A DNA stretch of 64,000 nt, from contig NZ_JHYO01000003.1 of assembly GCF_000688235.1 (NCBI RefSeq), positions 124,001 through 188,000 of the forward strand. Direction: 5' to 3'. The stretch is from Terasakiella pusilla DSM 6293. GTDB lineage: Bacteria; Pseudomonadota; Alphaproteobacteria; Rhodospirillales; Terasakiellaceae. Below are positions 47,118-56,680 of this stretch, piece after piece. Under the pieces are notes generated by a model that saw only the letters and a program-made list of their open reading frames with translations, made no database searches and was not told the DNA's origin. The translations under genes were made by a program, and so were the position numbers. Position 1 is the first letter of the stretch. The number at the start of each line of letters is the position of its first letter.

Positions 47118-48188
47118 ATGGGTAAGTTAAAAGCGGTCTTGGCTGCTGCAACTCTGGCATTGGGCGCGACTGCAGCACAGGCCGAACAAACGAAAATCGG
47201 TTTCGTTTATGTATCACCGATCGGGGACGCCGGTTATACATACCAGCATGATCTGGGCCGCAAAGCCATCGAAGAAGAGTTCGGTGACAAGATCAAGGTC
47301 AGCTTTGTTGAATCTGTGGCGGAAGGTCCGGATTCTGAACGTGTGATCATGAACTACGCCAAAAATGGTTATGACATGGTGTTCGCAACCTCTTTCGGTT
47401 ACATGAACCCGACATTGAAAGTGGCAAAAAAATTCCCGAAAGTCGCTTTTGAACACGCAACAGGGTACAAACGCGCGAAAAACGTCAACACATACGTTGC
47501 TCGTTTCTACGAAGGTCGTTACCTCGCGGGCTTGGTTGCGGGTAAAATGACGACATCCAACGTCATCGGTTATGTTGCGGCTTTCCCGATTCCGGAAGTT
47601 GTGCGCGGCATCAACGCGTTTACACGCGGTATTCGTGAAGTGAACAAAGACGCACAGGTTCGCGTGATCTGGACAAACTCTTGGTTCGATCCGGGTAAAG
47701 AGCGTGAAGCGGCTGACACATTGATCGGTCAAGGCGCAGACGTGCTGAACATGCACGCTGACAGCCCGGCAACCATTCAGGCTGCGGCTGATGCTGGCGT
47801 TTATGCGATCGGTTATAACTCTGACCTGTCTAAATTTGGCCCGAAAGCTCAACTGACGTCTACAGTGACAAACTGGGCGCCTTACTACGTGAAGCGCGTT
47901 ACAGAAGTTCTGGAAGGTAAATGGGAAGGCAACCAAGATACTTGGGACGGCTTGAAAGAAGGTATGGTCGAGATGGCACCGTTTAACGATGCGGTTCCGC
48001 AAGACGTCCGTGATCTTGTTGAAAAAGCTAAACAAGACATCATTGCCGGCACGCTGCACCCGTTTGCAGGTCCGATCAATGACAACGAAGGCAAAGAGCG
48101 CGTGGCTGCTGGCACAACAATGACAGACGGCGACCTGCTTGGCTTTAACTGGTATGTTGAAGGTGTGGTTGGCAAATTGCCGAACTAA
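47118..48188 (+). CDS. BMP-family substrate-binding protein (PnrA-like)
   Basis: A 356-residue periplasmic protein. A signal peptide ends at AQA near residue 22; there is no lipobox, unlike many Gram-positive relatives. KIGFVYVSPIGDAGYTYQHD is the typical N-terminus, and NYAKNGYDMVFATSFGYMNP and GYVAAFPIPEVVRGINAF follow in family order. PnrA-like proteins bind purine nucleosides or similar ligands. Codon use is strongly biased to preferred codons, which suggests high expression, as expected for a binding protein. A terminator ends the transporter operon after it. Confidence 0.94.
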   Translation: MGKLKAVLAAATLALGATAAQAEQTKIGFVYVSPIGDAGYTYQHDLGRKAIEEEFGDKIKVSFVESVAEGPDSERVIMNYAKNGYDMVFATSFGYMNPTLKVAKKFPKVAFEHATGYKRAKNVNTYVARFYEGRYLAGLVAGKMTTSNVIGYVAAFPIPEVVRGINAFTRGIREVNKDAQVRVIWTNSWFDPGKEREAADTLIGQGADVLNMHADSPATIQAAADAGVYAIGYNSDLSKFGPKAQLTSTVTNWAPYYVKRVTEVLEGKWEGNQDTWDGLKEGMVEMAPFNDAVPQDVRDLVEKAKQDIIAGTLHPFAGPINDNEGKERVAAGTTMTDGDLLGFNWYVEGVVGKLPN

Positions 48189-48211
48189 TATCTGAACCCG
48201 GTTATCGGTTT

Positions 48212-48246
48212 AAAAGGGCTGTGAGGTTTCTCGCAGCCCTTTTTTT
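48212..48246 (+). terminator. Intrinsic terminator of the BMP transporter operon
   Basis: AAAAGGGCTGTGA pairs with TCGCAGCCCTTTT (one mispair), then a run of T, 24 bases after the stop. Confidence 0.9.
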
Positions 48247-48307
48247 ATTGCTTGAGGAACTGCAATAAAGAATTGTTTTCATTTGACGCCTTAAGTACTC
48301 TCTTGCC

Positions 48308-48688
48308 ATGAAGAGAGGGACAACAGCAACCGCCTATATTAGGCGCTTTTTGACAGGACTAATGCTCCTGCCCTTTGTGCTGTTTTCCTTTTATGCGGTT
48401 GGCACCATGCCGACCTATGGCGAACAGGGGATCAAGACCGTCATCTGTAGCGGCACGTCCATCATCACCGTGTATCTGGATGAAAATGGCGAGCCGGTTG
48501 AAGAAACAGTGGTCAAACATTGTGACTGGTCTTCATCGTTTCATCTTTTTGATACAACAGATGTATCGTCCCATCTGATTGGCCTAAATACCGTCTCTCG
48601 TCTGGCCTACAATGTTCAGGACAATCTGGTTTCTGACCTGCGTATGGCAGGCTATGTCTTTGCGCGCGCCCCGCCTGCTTCAATTTGA
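48308..48688 (+). CDS. Small exported protein, DUF2946-like
   Basis: A 126-residue protein with an N-terminal signal or anchor (FLTGLMLLPFVLFSFYAVGTM). After it comes VICSGTSIITVYLDENGEPV and a Cys in VVKHCDWSS; the protein ends FARAPPA. This cysteine spacing and the ARAPP tail resemble DUF2946 proteins, often found beside copper or siderophore genes. Function is unknown. The PepSY gene starts 41 bases later behind AAAAGGAGAG, so they probably form one unit. Ribosome site for ATG 48308 is weak. Confidence 0.7.
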   Translation: MKRGTTATAYIRRFLTGLMLLPFVLFSFYAVGTMPTYGEQGIKTVICSGTSIITVYLDENGEPVEETVVKHCDWSSSFHLFDTTDVSSHLIGLNTVSRLAYNVQDNLVSDLRMAGYVFARAPPASI

Positions 48689-48729
48689 TTTCAGACATTC
48701 TTTAATATCAAATTGAAAAGGAGAGACTG

Positions 48730-50139
48730 ATGGTCTCCAAGGCTGCAACCGATGTTGCAAAGGACACGCGCGTGTCTGATCGTAAAGATAAATTCTATAA
48801 AGCGGCGTGGCGTTGGCTTTTCTACGCCGGTCTCTATGTGATCCCGTTTTTTATTCTGCTGGCCGTGACGGGAATGGGCATGACGTGGATTGCCTATATC
48901 GATGGGCGTGATGGCGAAAAGACGCCTGTAATTGTGCAGGATCAAACCTATCCGCTGTCGTTACAGGCAGAAGCGGCGCGTGCGGCTATTCCCGATGGTG
49001 TTTTAAAACAATATATCGCGCCGCGGGCGCAAGATCTGGCCGCCATCTTTCGGGTGGATCAAGGCGATGTGGCCTATATGGTCGTTGTTGATCCTTACAC
49101 TGGGCATGTGCTCAACAGCTTCCCGCGTCGCAGTGGTTGGTATGATTTTTTTGATAGCCTGCATAGCGACCTTAAGCTCGGCGTCTTGGGAGATCGGTTG
49201 ATTGAGATTTCCGCCTCCCTTGGGATCATTTTGTTGATTACGGGTCTTTATCTATGGTGGCCACGGGGCACGGGGTGGTATCGCGCGTTCGTGCCGACCT
49301 TATCCGGTGGCAAACGTGGGGTCTGGAAGGCCCTTCATGGGGCGGTTGGTCTTTGGCTGTCGATCTTTTTGCTGTTTTTCCTCATCTCCGGTCTGTCTTG
49401 GGCGGGGATTTGGGGTGAGAAACTGGTGCAGGCTTGGAACAGTTATCCAGCGGAACGTTGGGATAATGTGCCGCTGTCAGATGACATTCACGCCAGCATG
49501 AACCACGGGCCGAAAGAAGTGCCATGGAATTTGGAACAAACACCGCTTCCGGCTTCTGGCAGTGAGGCGGGGCACGCGGTCTTGCCTGCGCAGACGGTGA
49601 TTGATCTGGAGAGTATGGATCAATTGGCACGTCAGTTGGGGTTTTCTGGGCGCTATCAGATGAATATCCCAACGACAAAGACCGGGGTTTATACCATCAG
49701 TCGGGACTCTATGAGTACCGATAGTGATGATCCGACCTCTGATCGCACGGTCCATGTGGATCAATATACCGGCAAGATTTTGGCGGATATGAAATATGAA
49801 GACTATTCCCTGATGGCGCAGGCGATGGCTGTGGGGATTGCGTTGCATATGGGGACATTGGGGCTGTGGAGTGTCCTTGCCAATAGTCTGGTGTGTCTGT
49901 CGACGATCTTTTTGGCGGTGAGTGGCGTGATTATGTGGTGGAAACGCCGACCTGCTGCGGGCTTGAGATTGGTGGCACCACCTTTGCCTAAAGATATGCC
50001 GCAGTGGCAATCCGCTGTTTTAATTGCGCTTTTTGTCTCCTTAGCCTTTCCGATGGCAGGCCTTACCTTGATTTGTGTCCTTGCGCTGGACACACTGGTT
50101 TTATGCCGTATTCCTTTCTTGAAAAGACTGGCTTCTTAA
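48730..50139 (+). CDS. PepSY-associated membrane protein (PiuB-like)
   Basis: A 469-residue inner-membrane protein of the PepSY_TM family. Helices lie near residues 28-55 (LYVIPFFILLAVTGMGMTWI), 150-180, 200-225 (LHGAVGLWLSIFLLFFLISG), 360-400 and the C-terminus. The large periplasmic loops include PepSY-type segments (AYMVVVDPYTGHVLNSFPR; RTVHVDQYTGKILADM). Relatives are linked to siderophore-iron reduction or release. Together with the DUF2946-like gene this suggests metal uptake or handling. No Fur box was recognised upstream. Confidence 0.87.
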   Translation: MVSKAATDVAKDTRVSDRKDKFYKAAWRWLFYAGLYVIPFFILLAVTGMGMTWIAYIDGRDGEKTPVIVQDQTYPLSLQAEAARAAIPDGVLKQYIAPRAQDLAAIFRVDQGDVAYMVVVDPYTGHVLNSFPRRSGWYDFFDSLHSDLKLGVLGDRLIEISASLGIILLITGLYLWWPRGTGWYRAFVPTLSGGKRGVWKALHGAVGLWLSIFLLFFLISGLSWAGIWGEKLVQAWNSYPAERWDNVPLSDDIHASMNHGPKEVPWNLEQTPLPASGSEAGHAVLPAQTVIDLESMDQLARQLGFSGRYQMNIPTTKTGVYTISRDSMSTDSDDPTSDRTVHVDQYTGKILADMKYEDYSLMAQAMAVGIALHMGTLGLWSVLANSLVCLSTIFLAVSGVIMWWKRRPAAGLRLVAPPLPKDMPQWQSAVLIALFVSLAFPMAGLTLICVLALDTLVLCRIPFLKRLAS

Positions 50140-50152
50140 TTTTAAGGTGAGC

Positions 50153-50189
50153 AAAAAGGCGTTTCTCTATGGGGAGAAGCGCCTTTTTG
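50153..50189 (+). terminator. Intrinsic terminator after the PepSY gene
   Basis: AAAAAGGCGTTTCTC and GAGAAGCGCCTTTTT form a stem of about 14 pairs with one mismatch, ending in a T run. Confidence 0.9.
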
Positions 50190-50633
50190 TTTGTTTGGAC
50201 GATAAGCCACGGGAAGAATTAAATAAAATTTTATCTAAGTTTCGTTAGCGGTACGTTGTTGTACAGCATGGCGGGCAAGGTTGAGGGTTGGAATTAAGCC
50301 CTTGTTTTTCAATAAGTTAATAAAAAGTTAAGAGCCTGAGGCAGGGGTAAGGTCTTGAAAAGTAACTGCAAACGCAGCTTTTTTGGGGTCGGATGGGCGG
50401 TTTTTTGATCTGGAAAGAGGAGAGAAACCATTAAAAACTGCAGGTGAATCTAGAGCAAGGAAAGTTAGAAAATCTTTGTCTGCATGTGTAGGTAATACTT
50501 TTTTTACGAAAAAACAGTATCTTAGCTAGGTAGTAAAGGGGGTGCCTCGACTTCGCATGCAATTTTATGCGCAAAGGTAGGGTGCTATAACAACATTCGT
50601 AGTTGACTGCGGGGCTTCTGGTTTCGCATAATC
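50190..50633. other. 444-base gap without a recognised gene
   Basis: No open frame with coding character is seen. A small CTGC-AAAC-GCAG hairpin followed by CTTTTTT (50366-50384) is a weak terminator-like element. AAAGAGGAGAGAAA near 50416 looks like a ribosome site, but no start codon follows. The stretch could hold a long leader or promoter for the J-domain gene. Confidence 0.5.
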
Positions 50634-51473
50634 ATGAAATGGGCTGAAAACGTGTTAGAGAATGTGTCGCAATTTGCCTCCAGCAGGCCGGACGAAACCA
50701 CAACGGCGTCGGTTGAAGCGGAGAACTTGAAAAAAGAACAATCTGGTGATGTAAATATGAAAGAGCAAAAAGAAAAATCATCAAATTTGAAACATTCCTA
50801 TACCATCCCTTGTACCAGCAAATTCCGGGACGAGGTCTCCAAACTGGCGGATCGCAAAAAAGTCAATGTGGCTGATCTTGCTCGTTCCGTTTTGTTGATG
50901 GTCAGTGATGCTGACATATCTGCTTTTGCTGATCCGGGTGATCCAGACCCGCAAGATCGTGAAACCGTCATCCTGAAATCGGGTCCGAGCAAGGGCCGAC
51001 CCTGGCGCCGCAAGCCCCGCCTGCAAGTGCGTATGGCGCCGGGGTATGATGTCCTTCATATCCGTAAGGCGCTCAACCTTGCCTTGTATATGGAGGCAGG
51101 TGACGCACTGGTGAAGGTGCACACTGCTGAAAGCCTGAAGGCGCAGGAGGAAGAGCTTGCCCGGTTGAAAGATTTGGCCCAGCAACAGGTCCAAGAGGTT
51201 CCATCAAACCATAACTTACCCGAAACAATTGAAGAATTAGAACGCTTAAGGGCAATTGTGTCGGTGTTGTCCTTTGAGCCTTTAAACAATGGGGTACAGG
51301 ATCGCAGCGACGCGCTTCATATCCTTGGCTTCCCGCCGAGGACATATCCGGGTAAAAACGAGGTGCGCGCGCGCTTTCGTATGTTGGCGACCATTCACCA
51401 CCCAGACGGGCAATATGGCAGCCATGAACGTATGAGCCAATTGAACCAGGCGATGGCAATTTTGCGCACATAA
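50634..51473 (+). CDS. J-domain protein with an RHH-like N-terminal segment
   Basis: A 279-residue protein. The last 50 residues are a short DnaJ-like domain: ILGFPPRTYPG, ARFRMLATIHHPDGQYG with the HPD triad, and ERMSQLNQAMAIL. Residues about 58-93 (SYTIPCTSKFRDEVSKLADR and VNVADLARSVLLMV) have a strand-helix-helix pattern like ribbon-helix-helix DNA-binding domains. The middle is basic (RPWRRKPRLQVRM) and then coiled. J-domains recruit DnaK; the combination suggests a DnaK co-chaperone directed to a DNA-binding or oligomeric target. ATG 50634 has no clear ribosome site, so the true start may lie downstream. Confidence 0.72.
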   Translation: MKWAENVLENVSQFASSRPDETTTASVEAENLKKEQSGDVNMKEQKEKSSNLKHSYTIPCTSKFRDEVSKLADRKKVNVADLARSVLLMVSDADISAFADPGDPDPQDRETVILKSGPSKGRPWRRKPRLQVRMAPGYDVLHIRKALNLALYMEAGDALVKVHTAESLKAQEEELARLKDLAQQQVQEVPSNHNLPETIEELERLRAIVSVLSFEPLNNGVQDRSDALHILGFPPRTYPGKNEVRARFRMLATIHHPDGQYGSHERMSQLNQAMAILRT

Positions 51474-51505
51474 GTGCTGTTATCCACAGGGGTATGGATA
51501 AAAAT

Positions 51506-51539
51506 AAAACGCCGTTCTGTCTTCGGAACGGCGTTTTTT
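51506..51539 (+). terminator. Intrinsic terminator of the J-domain gene
   Basis: ACGCCGTTC (51509-51517) pairs with GAACGGCGT (51526-51534), then TTTTT. It separates this gene from the dehydrogenase, whose start lies 37 bases further on. Confidence 0.92.
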
Positions 51540-51575
51540 GTGATAAGCTGTCAGGGTATAGGAAAGGACCGGATG

Positions 51576-52529
51576 ATGCAAAAGCCACGTCTCTTAGTAA
51601 CCAGAAAATTACCAGACACTGTTGAAAAACGACTGGTAGATACATTTGAAACTATCTTGAATCCTGATGACGTTCCCCTTGATTCAGAAAAGTTAATTCA
51701 ACAATCAAAAAATGTAGATGGTATTTTATGTACCCCAAATGATCAAATCGACACCGATTTGATTGCGCGTTTACCGGATCGTATTCGCATCATTTCCACC
51801 TTCTCGGTGGGCTATGAACATATCGATATTACGGCCTGTCAGCGGCGCGGTATAGTCGTGACCAACACACCCGGTGTTTTGACCGACGCCACGGCGGATA
51901 TTGCCCTGCTTCTTTTGTTGGGCGCGGCGCGGCGTGCCTATGAAGGCGAACGCCTGATCCGCGAGGATAAATGGACGGGCTGGAACCCGACGCAATTGAT
52001 AGGTATCGGCCTGCAGGGAAAGCGTCTTGGCATTTTGGGCATGGGACGCATCGGACAGGCGGTGGCCCAACGTGCACAGGCCTTTGGGATGGAGATCCAC
52101 TACCACAATCGGACTCGTCTGGATCATGGCGCAACCTACCATGACAGTGCGGAAAGTTTGCTGAAAGTCAGTGACTTCCTGTCGCTACATTTCCCGCTAA
52201 CCCCACAAACCCGTGGCTTTTTGAATGCGGAGCGACTGGCCTTGATGCCAAAAGGCGCTGTGGTCGTGAATACGGCCCGTGGCGGCGTTGTGGAGGATGA
52301 AGCCCTGTTAGCAGCCCTTAAAAGCGGTCAGGTCGCTGCTGCGGGCTTAGACGTGTTTGACGGGGAGCCAAATCTGCACCCCGGCTATCGTGAGATGCCT
52401 AATACGCTCCTGTTGCCCCATCTGGGCAGTGCTACGCTGGAAACCCGTAATGCCATGGGGTTTTGTGCCATCGATAATCTGGAGGCTTTCTTTAAAGGCC
52501 AAACGCCCCCCCATCCGGTCACAGTCTAA
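51576..52529 (+). CDS. D-glycerate dehydrogenase-like 2-hydroxyacid dehydrogenase
   Basis: A 317-residue NAD(P)-dependent D-isomer 2-hydroxyacid dehydrogenase of the GyaR/GRHPR kind, interconverting hydroxypyruvate or glyoxylate with glycerate or glycolate. The Rossmann motif is LGILGMGRIGQAVAQRA. Catalytic Arg is in VNTARGGVVEDEALL, Glu in DVFDGEPNLHP, and His in LLPHLGSATLETRN. GGAAAGGA sits seven bases before ATG 51576; ATG 51573 is also possible. The first 180 bases are visibly AT-richer and use TTA and AGA codons rare in the rest, as if the 5' end had another origin. Confidence 0.9.
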   Translation: MQKPRLLVTRKLPDTVEKRLVDTFETILNPDDVPLDSEKLIQQSKNVDGILCTPNDQIDTDLIARLPDRIRIISTFSVGYEHIDITACQRRGIVVTNTPGVLTDATADIALLLLLGAARRAYEGERLIREDKWTGWNPTQLIGIGLQGKRLGILGMGRIGQAVAQRAQAFGMEIHYHNRTRLDHGATYHDSAESLLKVSDFLSLHFPLTPQTRGFLNAERLALMPKGAVVVNTARGGVVEDEALLAALKSGQVAAAGLDVFDGEPNLHPGYREMPNTLLLPHLGSATLETRNAMGFCAIDNLEAFFKGQTPPHPVTV

Positions 52530-52549
52530 TATCCTGACGTCAGACAATA

Positions 52550-52590
52550 AAAAAACCCGACCACCGTATGGAGGTCGGGTTTTTGGTTTT
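52550..52590. terminator. Bidirectional terminator between the dehydrogenase and the Bax-inhibitor gene
   Basis: ACCCGACC (52555-52562) pairs with GGTCGGGT (52573-52580); an A run on the left and a T run on the right let it work for both converging genes. Confidence 0.9.
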
Positions 52591-52607
52591 TATCCGTCGG
52601 ATCGCGA

Positions 52608-53324
52608 TTACTCGCGTTGGCCGAGGAAGCTCAATAGGAACTGGAACATGTTGATGAAATCAAGATAGAGCATCAACGCGCCCATGATGGCTTTTTTGCC
52701 TGCGATTTCAGAGCTGTCCATCGCATCATATGTGTCTTTGATCTTTTGCGTATCGTAAGCTGTCAGGCCAGCAAACAGCAACACACCTACCGCAGAGATT
52801 ACCATTTGCATCATGGTGCTTTGCAGGAACAGGTTGACGATCATCGCCAAGAACAAGCCAACAACACCCATGATCAGGAAGCTGCCCATGGCAGACAGGT
52901 CACGTTTTGTGGTGTAGCCGTAAAGGCTCAGCGCGCCGAAAGCAACGGCTGTGACAAAGAATGTGCGGGCAATGCTGGTGCCTGTGAAGACCATAAAGAT
53001 CGACGCCATGGAAACCCCCATGACAGCGGCAAAGGCCCAGAAAGTCATTTGCGCAGCAGACGCGGACATTTTATGAATTCTGAAGCCCAGGAACATAACA
53101 AAGCCCAGCGGTGCCAGCATGAAGACCCACTTTAACGGTGTGCCAAAGATCAGCTGGAGCATAGGTTGGGACTGTGAAACCAACATGGCCACAATACCTG
53201 TGAGTGTCAGGGCGGCCGCCATGTAGTTGTAGACGCCCAACATATATTTACGTAGGCCTACGTCATACTGAGCAACGCGTGCATCAGTTTGTGACATAGA
53301 GTGACGGTCATTACCGAATTGCAT
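52608..53324 (-). CDS. Bax inhibitor-1 / YccA family membrane protein
   Basis: A 238-residue protein with seven predicted membrane helices. It contains the family region AGLTAYDTQKIKDTYD and ends MLYLDFINMFQFLLSFLGQRE, both conserved in YbhL/YccA proteins. Bacterial relatives form pH-sensitive calcium leak channels or regulate FtsH. The N-terminus DARVAQYDVGLRKYMLGVYN is also typical. An AGAGGATT site precedes ATG 53324. The upstream 53325-53480 gap has a possible -35 TTGCAT and -10 TATTAG but no certain regulator site. Confidence 0.94.
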   Translation of the reverse strand: MQFGNDRHSMSQTDARVAQYDVGLRKYMLGVYNYMAAALTLTGIVAMLVSQSQPMLQLIFGTPLKWVFMLAPLGFVMFLGFRIHKMSASAAQMTFWAFAAVMGVSMASIFMVFTGTSIARTFFVTAVAFGALSLYGYTTKRDLSAMGSFLIMGVVGLFLAMIVNLFLQSTMMQMVISAVGVLLFAGLTAYDTQKIKDTYDAMDSSEIAGKKAIMGALMLYLDFINMFQFLLSFLGQRE

Positions 53325-53480
53325 AAGAATCCTCTTGGGAGCTGTTAAAAACTCAATGAAATTAGTTAGTATCTAATATGTCACGAAATTCAGCTAATGC
53401 AAGTGAAACCCATTGGTTTTTCAGGTATTTCGATAGAATTTTATACGCATTTTCAATAGTTTTAAACTATGGAAATATCC

Positions 53481-55985
53481 TTATTCATTTCGAAGATGAG
53501 GGGCGGCCTTTTGACCAAGGGCGCGCCATGTCCCTAGAAAACCAGCTGTAATGGTCAAAATTAGGCAGAGAACGAGGGTGGCTACGATGCTAAAGGGATC
53601 AAACGACCAGTCCATCTTCATCAAAAAGGTGATGACCCCCCATGACGCGAGTGTCCCGATCACCGCACTGATGGCGGCGGTGACAAGCGCAAGCACGCCA
53701 TATTCGATCAAATAGGCCTGAACCATACGCGCGCGGGTCGCCCCCAACACCTTAAAGACGATGGCTTCATAGGTGCGCCGTTCCCGACCGGAGGCCATGG
53801 CCCCGGCAAGCACAAGGGTGCCTGCAAGCACGGTCAAGCTGGCAGCAACGGCGATGGCTGAGGAGATCCCATCCATCAAAGCCCGGGCCGATTGCAGCGC
53901 TTCCTTAACCCGAATGACGGACACATTGGGGAAGTCGCTTGCGACCGTTTTTTCCACGGTTTTTTCCGCGCTATCAGCCACATGCAGGGCGGCAATGTGG
54001 GAGTGGGGCGCATATTCCAAGAGGCCGGGGCTCATGATGATGGCGAAGTCAAAACGCATGGATTTCCAGTTAATGTCGCGCAAAGACGTAATGGTGGCAG
54101 TGACATCGCGGCCCAAGACATTGACGGTCAGCGTGTCGCCAATATCGATCCCGAATCCGTTAGCAAGGCCTGCATCGAGCGAGATTTGTGGATCACCGCG
54201 ATAGTCTGCGGCCCACCATTCCCCCTTGATGATCTTGGTGCCTTCCGCCGGTTGGGTGGCATAAGTGAGGGCACGATCACCGCGCACAGCCCACTGGGAT
54301 TGGGGATCGATGGTCACTTGATCCACAGGTACACCGTCGATTTTGGTAATTCGACCGCGCAAAGACGGCACCCGTTTATAGTTTTCCGTATCTTTCAGGC
54401 TTTGTAGGGTCTGGTCAAACTGGTCGGCCTGATCATTTTGAATGTCGATGAAAAAGAAAGACGGCGCTTGCTTTGGCAATTCATCACTAATCTGGTTGCG
54501 CAAATTCTGGTCAATCTGGGAGACGGCAACCAACACCGATAAGCCGAGCCCCAACGACAGGATCACAGACGGCGCGGTTGTGCCGGGGCGATGCAAGGCC
54601 GCGATGGCGAGGCGAAGGGCAGTGGTTTTGACATGGGGCGTCCGACGCGCCAGACGCATGACAAGCGCACCGGCCCCTTTTAACAACGCAAGGCTAGCTG
54701 CGGCCGCGCCAATAAAGACGATGGCAAAGCGGATGTTGTGGGCGGTATAGAGCACCAGGGCGATCAACAGCACAGCCGAAACAACGGCAAAGGCTTGATA
54801 TTTAAAGGCAGGGCGTGATTGGATCGGGGTGATTTTATCGCGAAACAGCGCACTTGCCGGCACATTCTGCGCGCGACCCAAGGGCCAGAAGGCAAAGGTC
54901 AGGGCGGTAAGCAACCCAAAGAAGAAGGCTGCGATCAGGGAATTGGGATAAAAGCCCCCTTCCGGCTGAACGGGGAAAAAGTCTGATCCCACATTAGCCG
55001 CAATAAACGGCAGCGCAGCCCCAAGGACAAGGCCAATGAGTGTGCCAATGGCGCTTAAAATCAGGATTTGCAGCAGATAAGTCTTAAAGATCACATCGCC
55101 GCTGGCCCCAAGGCATTTAAACGTGGCGATGGTGGCGATTTTACTATCCAGATAATCGCGCACCCCAGAACTCACGCCCACGCCACCGATCAACAAGGTG
55201 GTAAAGCCCACAAAACTGAGGAACAGGGCAAGGCGGTCAATAAAGTTTTCCACACCGGGGGCGGCGTTGTCCGGCGTGCGGATGCGCCATCCGGCTTCGG
55301 GGAAGCTCTCTTTTAAATCTTCTACAGTTGCAGGGACGGTTAAACCGTCTTTGAGGTCGAGGCGATAATGGTGACGTACCACACTGCCGGGCTGCATGAG
55401 TTGTGTGGCCTCCAACGTTGCCATGGAGACCATAAAGCGCGGCCCGAAATTGACAACAGAGGCGATGCGATCCGGTTCCTTCACCATCACGGCGCGGATG
55501 ACGATATCGGCTTGTCCAACCCGCACGCTGTCACCGATCTTGATGTTCAGGCGGGTGAGCAAGCCTTCATCCACAATCGCGCCTTTGTCGGCAAGGGCTT
55601 GATCGATGGGCAGTTGCGGGGCGGTTTTAACGCTGCCGACGAGGGGGTAAAGCGAATCGACGGCTTTCAGTTCGACCAGTTGGCGGGCCTCCCCACTGCT
55701 GACCATGGCGCGCAGTTCGCTAATGTGGGAGGTCTGCGCGATTTCGTCAAAATAAGCCTGTTGATCGTCTGTCACCGTGCGGCTGGACAGACGTAAATCA
55801 ATGTCCCCGCCCAGCAGTGCCTGACCATCACGGGCCAAACCGGCACTGATGGACTGGTTGAGAGAGGACACTGCCGCAATGGTGGTGACGCCCAAGATCA
55901 AACAGGCGAGGAAGATGCGAAATCCCTTGGTCCCGCCGCGCAGTTCGCGCAAGGCGAGGCGTTTTGCATGGCTCCAATCACTCAT
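53481..55985 (-). CDS. ybbP: YbbP-like ABC transporter permease (FtsX family)
   Basis: An 834-residue inner-membrane protein with about ten helices and two FtsX/MacB-like modules. The first N-terminal helix ([20 protein letters not shown]) is followed by a large periplasmic domain, helices near residues 255-400, a second periplasmic domain, and the final three-helix FtsX bundle ([39 protein letters not shown]). It partners the ATPase encoded just upstream with an ATGA overlap. With tesA divergent, the gene set matches E. coli tesA-ybbA-ybbP. Such exporters are thought to extract lipids or small molecules from the envelope. Confidence 0.92.
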   Translation of the reverse strand: MSDWSHAKRLALRELRGGTKGFRIFLACLILGVTTIAAVSSLNQSISAGLARDGQALLGGDIDLRLSSRTVTDDQQAYFDEIAQTSHISELRAMVSSGEARQLVELKAVDSLYPLVGSVKTAPQLPIDQALADKGAIVDEGLLTRLNIKIGDSVRVGQADIVIRAVMVKEPDRIASVVNFGPRFMVSMATLEATQLMQPGSVVRHHYRLDLKDGLTVPATVEDLKESFPEAGWRIRTPDNAAPGVENFIDRLALFLSFVGFTTLLIGGVGVSSGVRDYLDSKIATIATFKCLGASGDVIFKTYLLQILILSAIGTLIGLVLGAALPFIAANVGSDFFPVQPEGGFYPNSLIAAFFFGLLTALTFAFWPLGRAQNVPASALFRDKITPIQSRPAFKYQAFAVVSAVLLIALVLYTAHNIRFAIVFIGAAAASLALLKGAGALVMRLARRTPHVKTTALRLAIAALHRPGTTAPSVILSLGLGLSVLVAVSQIDQNLRNQISDELPKQAPSFFFIDIQNDQADQFDQTLQSLKDTENYKRVPSLRGRITKIDGVPVDQVTIDPQSQWAVRGDRALTYATQPAEGTKIIKGEWWAADYRGDPQISLDAGLANGFGIDIGDTLTVNVLGRDVTATITSLRDINWKSMRFDFAIIMSPGLLEYAPHSHIAALHVADSAEKTVEKTVASDFPNVSVIRVKEALQSARALMDGISSAIAVAASLTVLAGTLVLAGAMASGRERRTYEAIVFKVLGATRARMVQAYLIEYGVLALVTAAISAVIGTLASWGVITFLMKMDWSFDPFSIVATLVLCLILTITAGFLGTWRALGQKAAPHLRNE

Positions 55986-56680
55986 GAGGCCGCGACCTTC
56001 AGCTCAGACGATTGGATGAGCCCGTCTTTAACTTCGATGATGCGGTCACATTTTTCAGCCAGTTTGGGGTCGTGGGTGATGAGCAGCAGAGTGTTGTTTT
56101 GCGCTTTGTGGCGGCTAAACAAAAGCTCCATGACCTTGCGACCGGTTTCTCCATCCAGATTACCTGTGGGTTCGTCGGCTAACAGCAAGGTCGGGTTGGT
56201 GGCAAAGGCACGCGCAAGGGCGACGCGTTGTTGCTCCCCCCCGGAAAGTTGGGAGGGATAATGTTCCAGACGGTGGCCAAGGCCCACGGTTTCCAGTTGT
56301 GCACGGGCTTTGTCAAACGGGTTTGCAATGCCGGAAAATTCAAGCGGGACGGCGACATTTTCAAGGGCGCTCATGGTCGGGACAAGGTGGAAGTCCTGAA
56401 AAACAATGCCCACATGATCCCGGCGAAACAGTGCCAGTTCGTCTTCGCTGTAGGCGGTGACGTCTTGTCCGGCAATTTCCACACGGCCGGAGGTCGCGCG
56501 CTCCAGCCCTGCGATGACCATCATCATGGAGGACTTGCCAGACCCGCTGGGACCGACGATGGCAACGGTCTCGCCGCGCATGATTTCTAAATTAATTCCG
56601 CGAAGGATATTGACGTCCCCCCCGTGACTTGCCAGCTTAAGGTGAATGTTTTCAAGTCTTAACGCGGGAGTATCGCTCAT
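55982..56680 (-). CDS. ybbA: YbbA-like ABC transporter ATP-binding protein
   Basis: A 232-residue LolD/MacB-type ATPase. Walker A is [18 protein letters not shown], signature [14 protein letters not shown], Walker [14 protein letters not shown] start at ATG 56680 ([15 protein letters not shown]), with AAGG nine bases upstream; the frame remains open for 81 further codons, but that part lies over tesA and is not family-like. The start codon shares bases with the tesA start on the other strand (CATG). It energises YbbP. Confidence 0.94.
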   Translation of the reverse strand: MSDTPALRLENIHLKLASHGGDVNILRGINLEIMRGETVAIVGPSGSGKSSMMMVIAGLERATSGRVEIAGQDVTAYSEDELALFRRDHVGIVFQDFHLVPTMSALENVAVPLEFSGIANPFDKARAQLETVGLGHRLEHYPSQLSGGEQQRVALARAFATNPTLLLADEPTGNLDGETGRKVMELLFSRHKAQNNTLLLITHDPKLAEKCDRIIEVKDGLIQSSELKVAAS

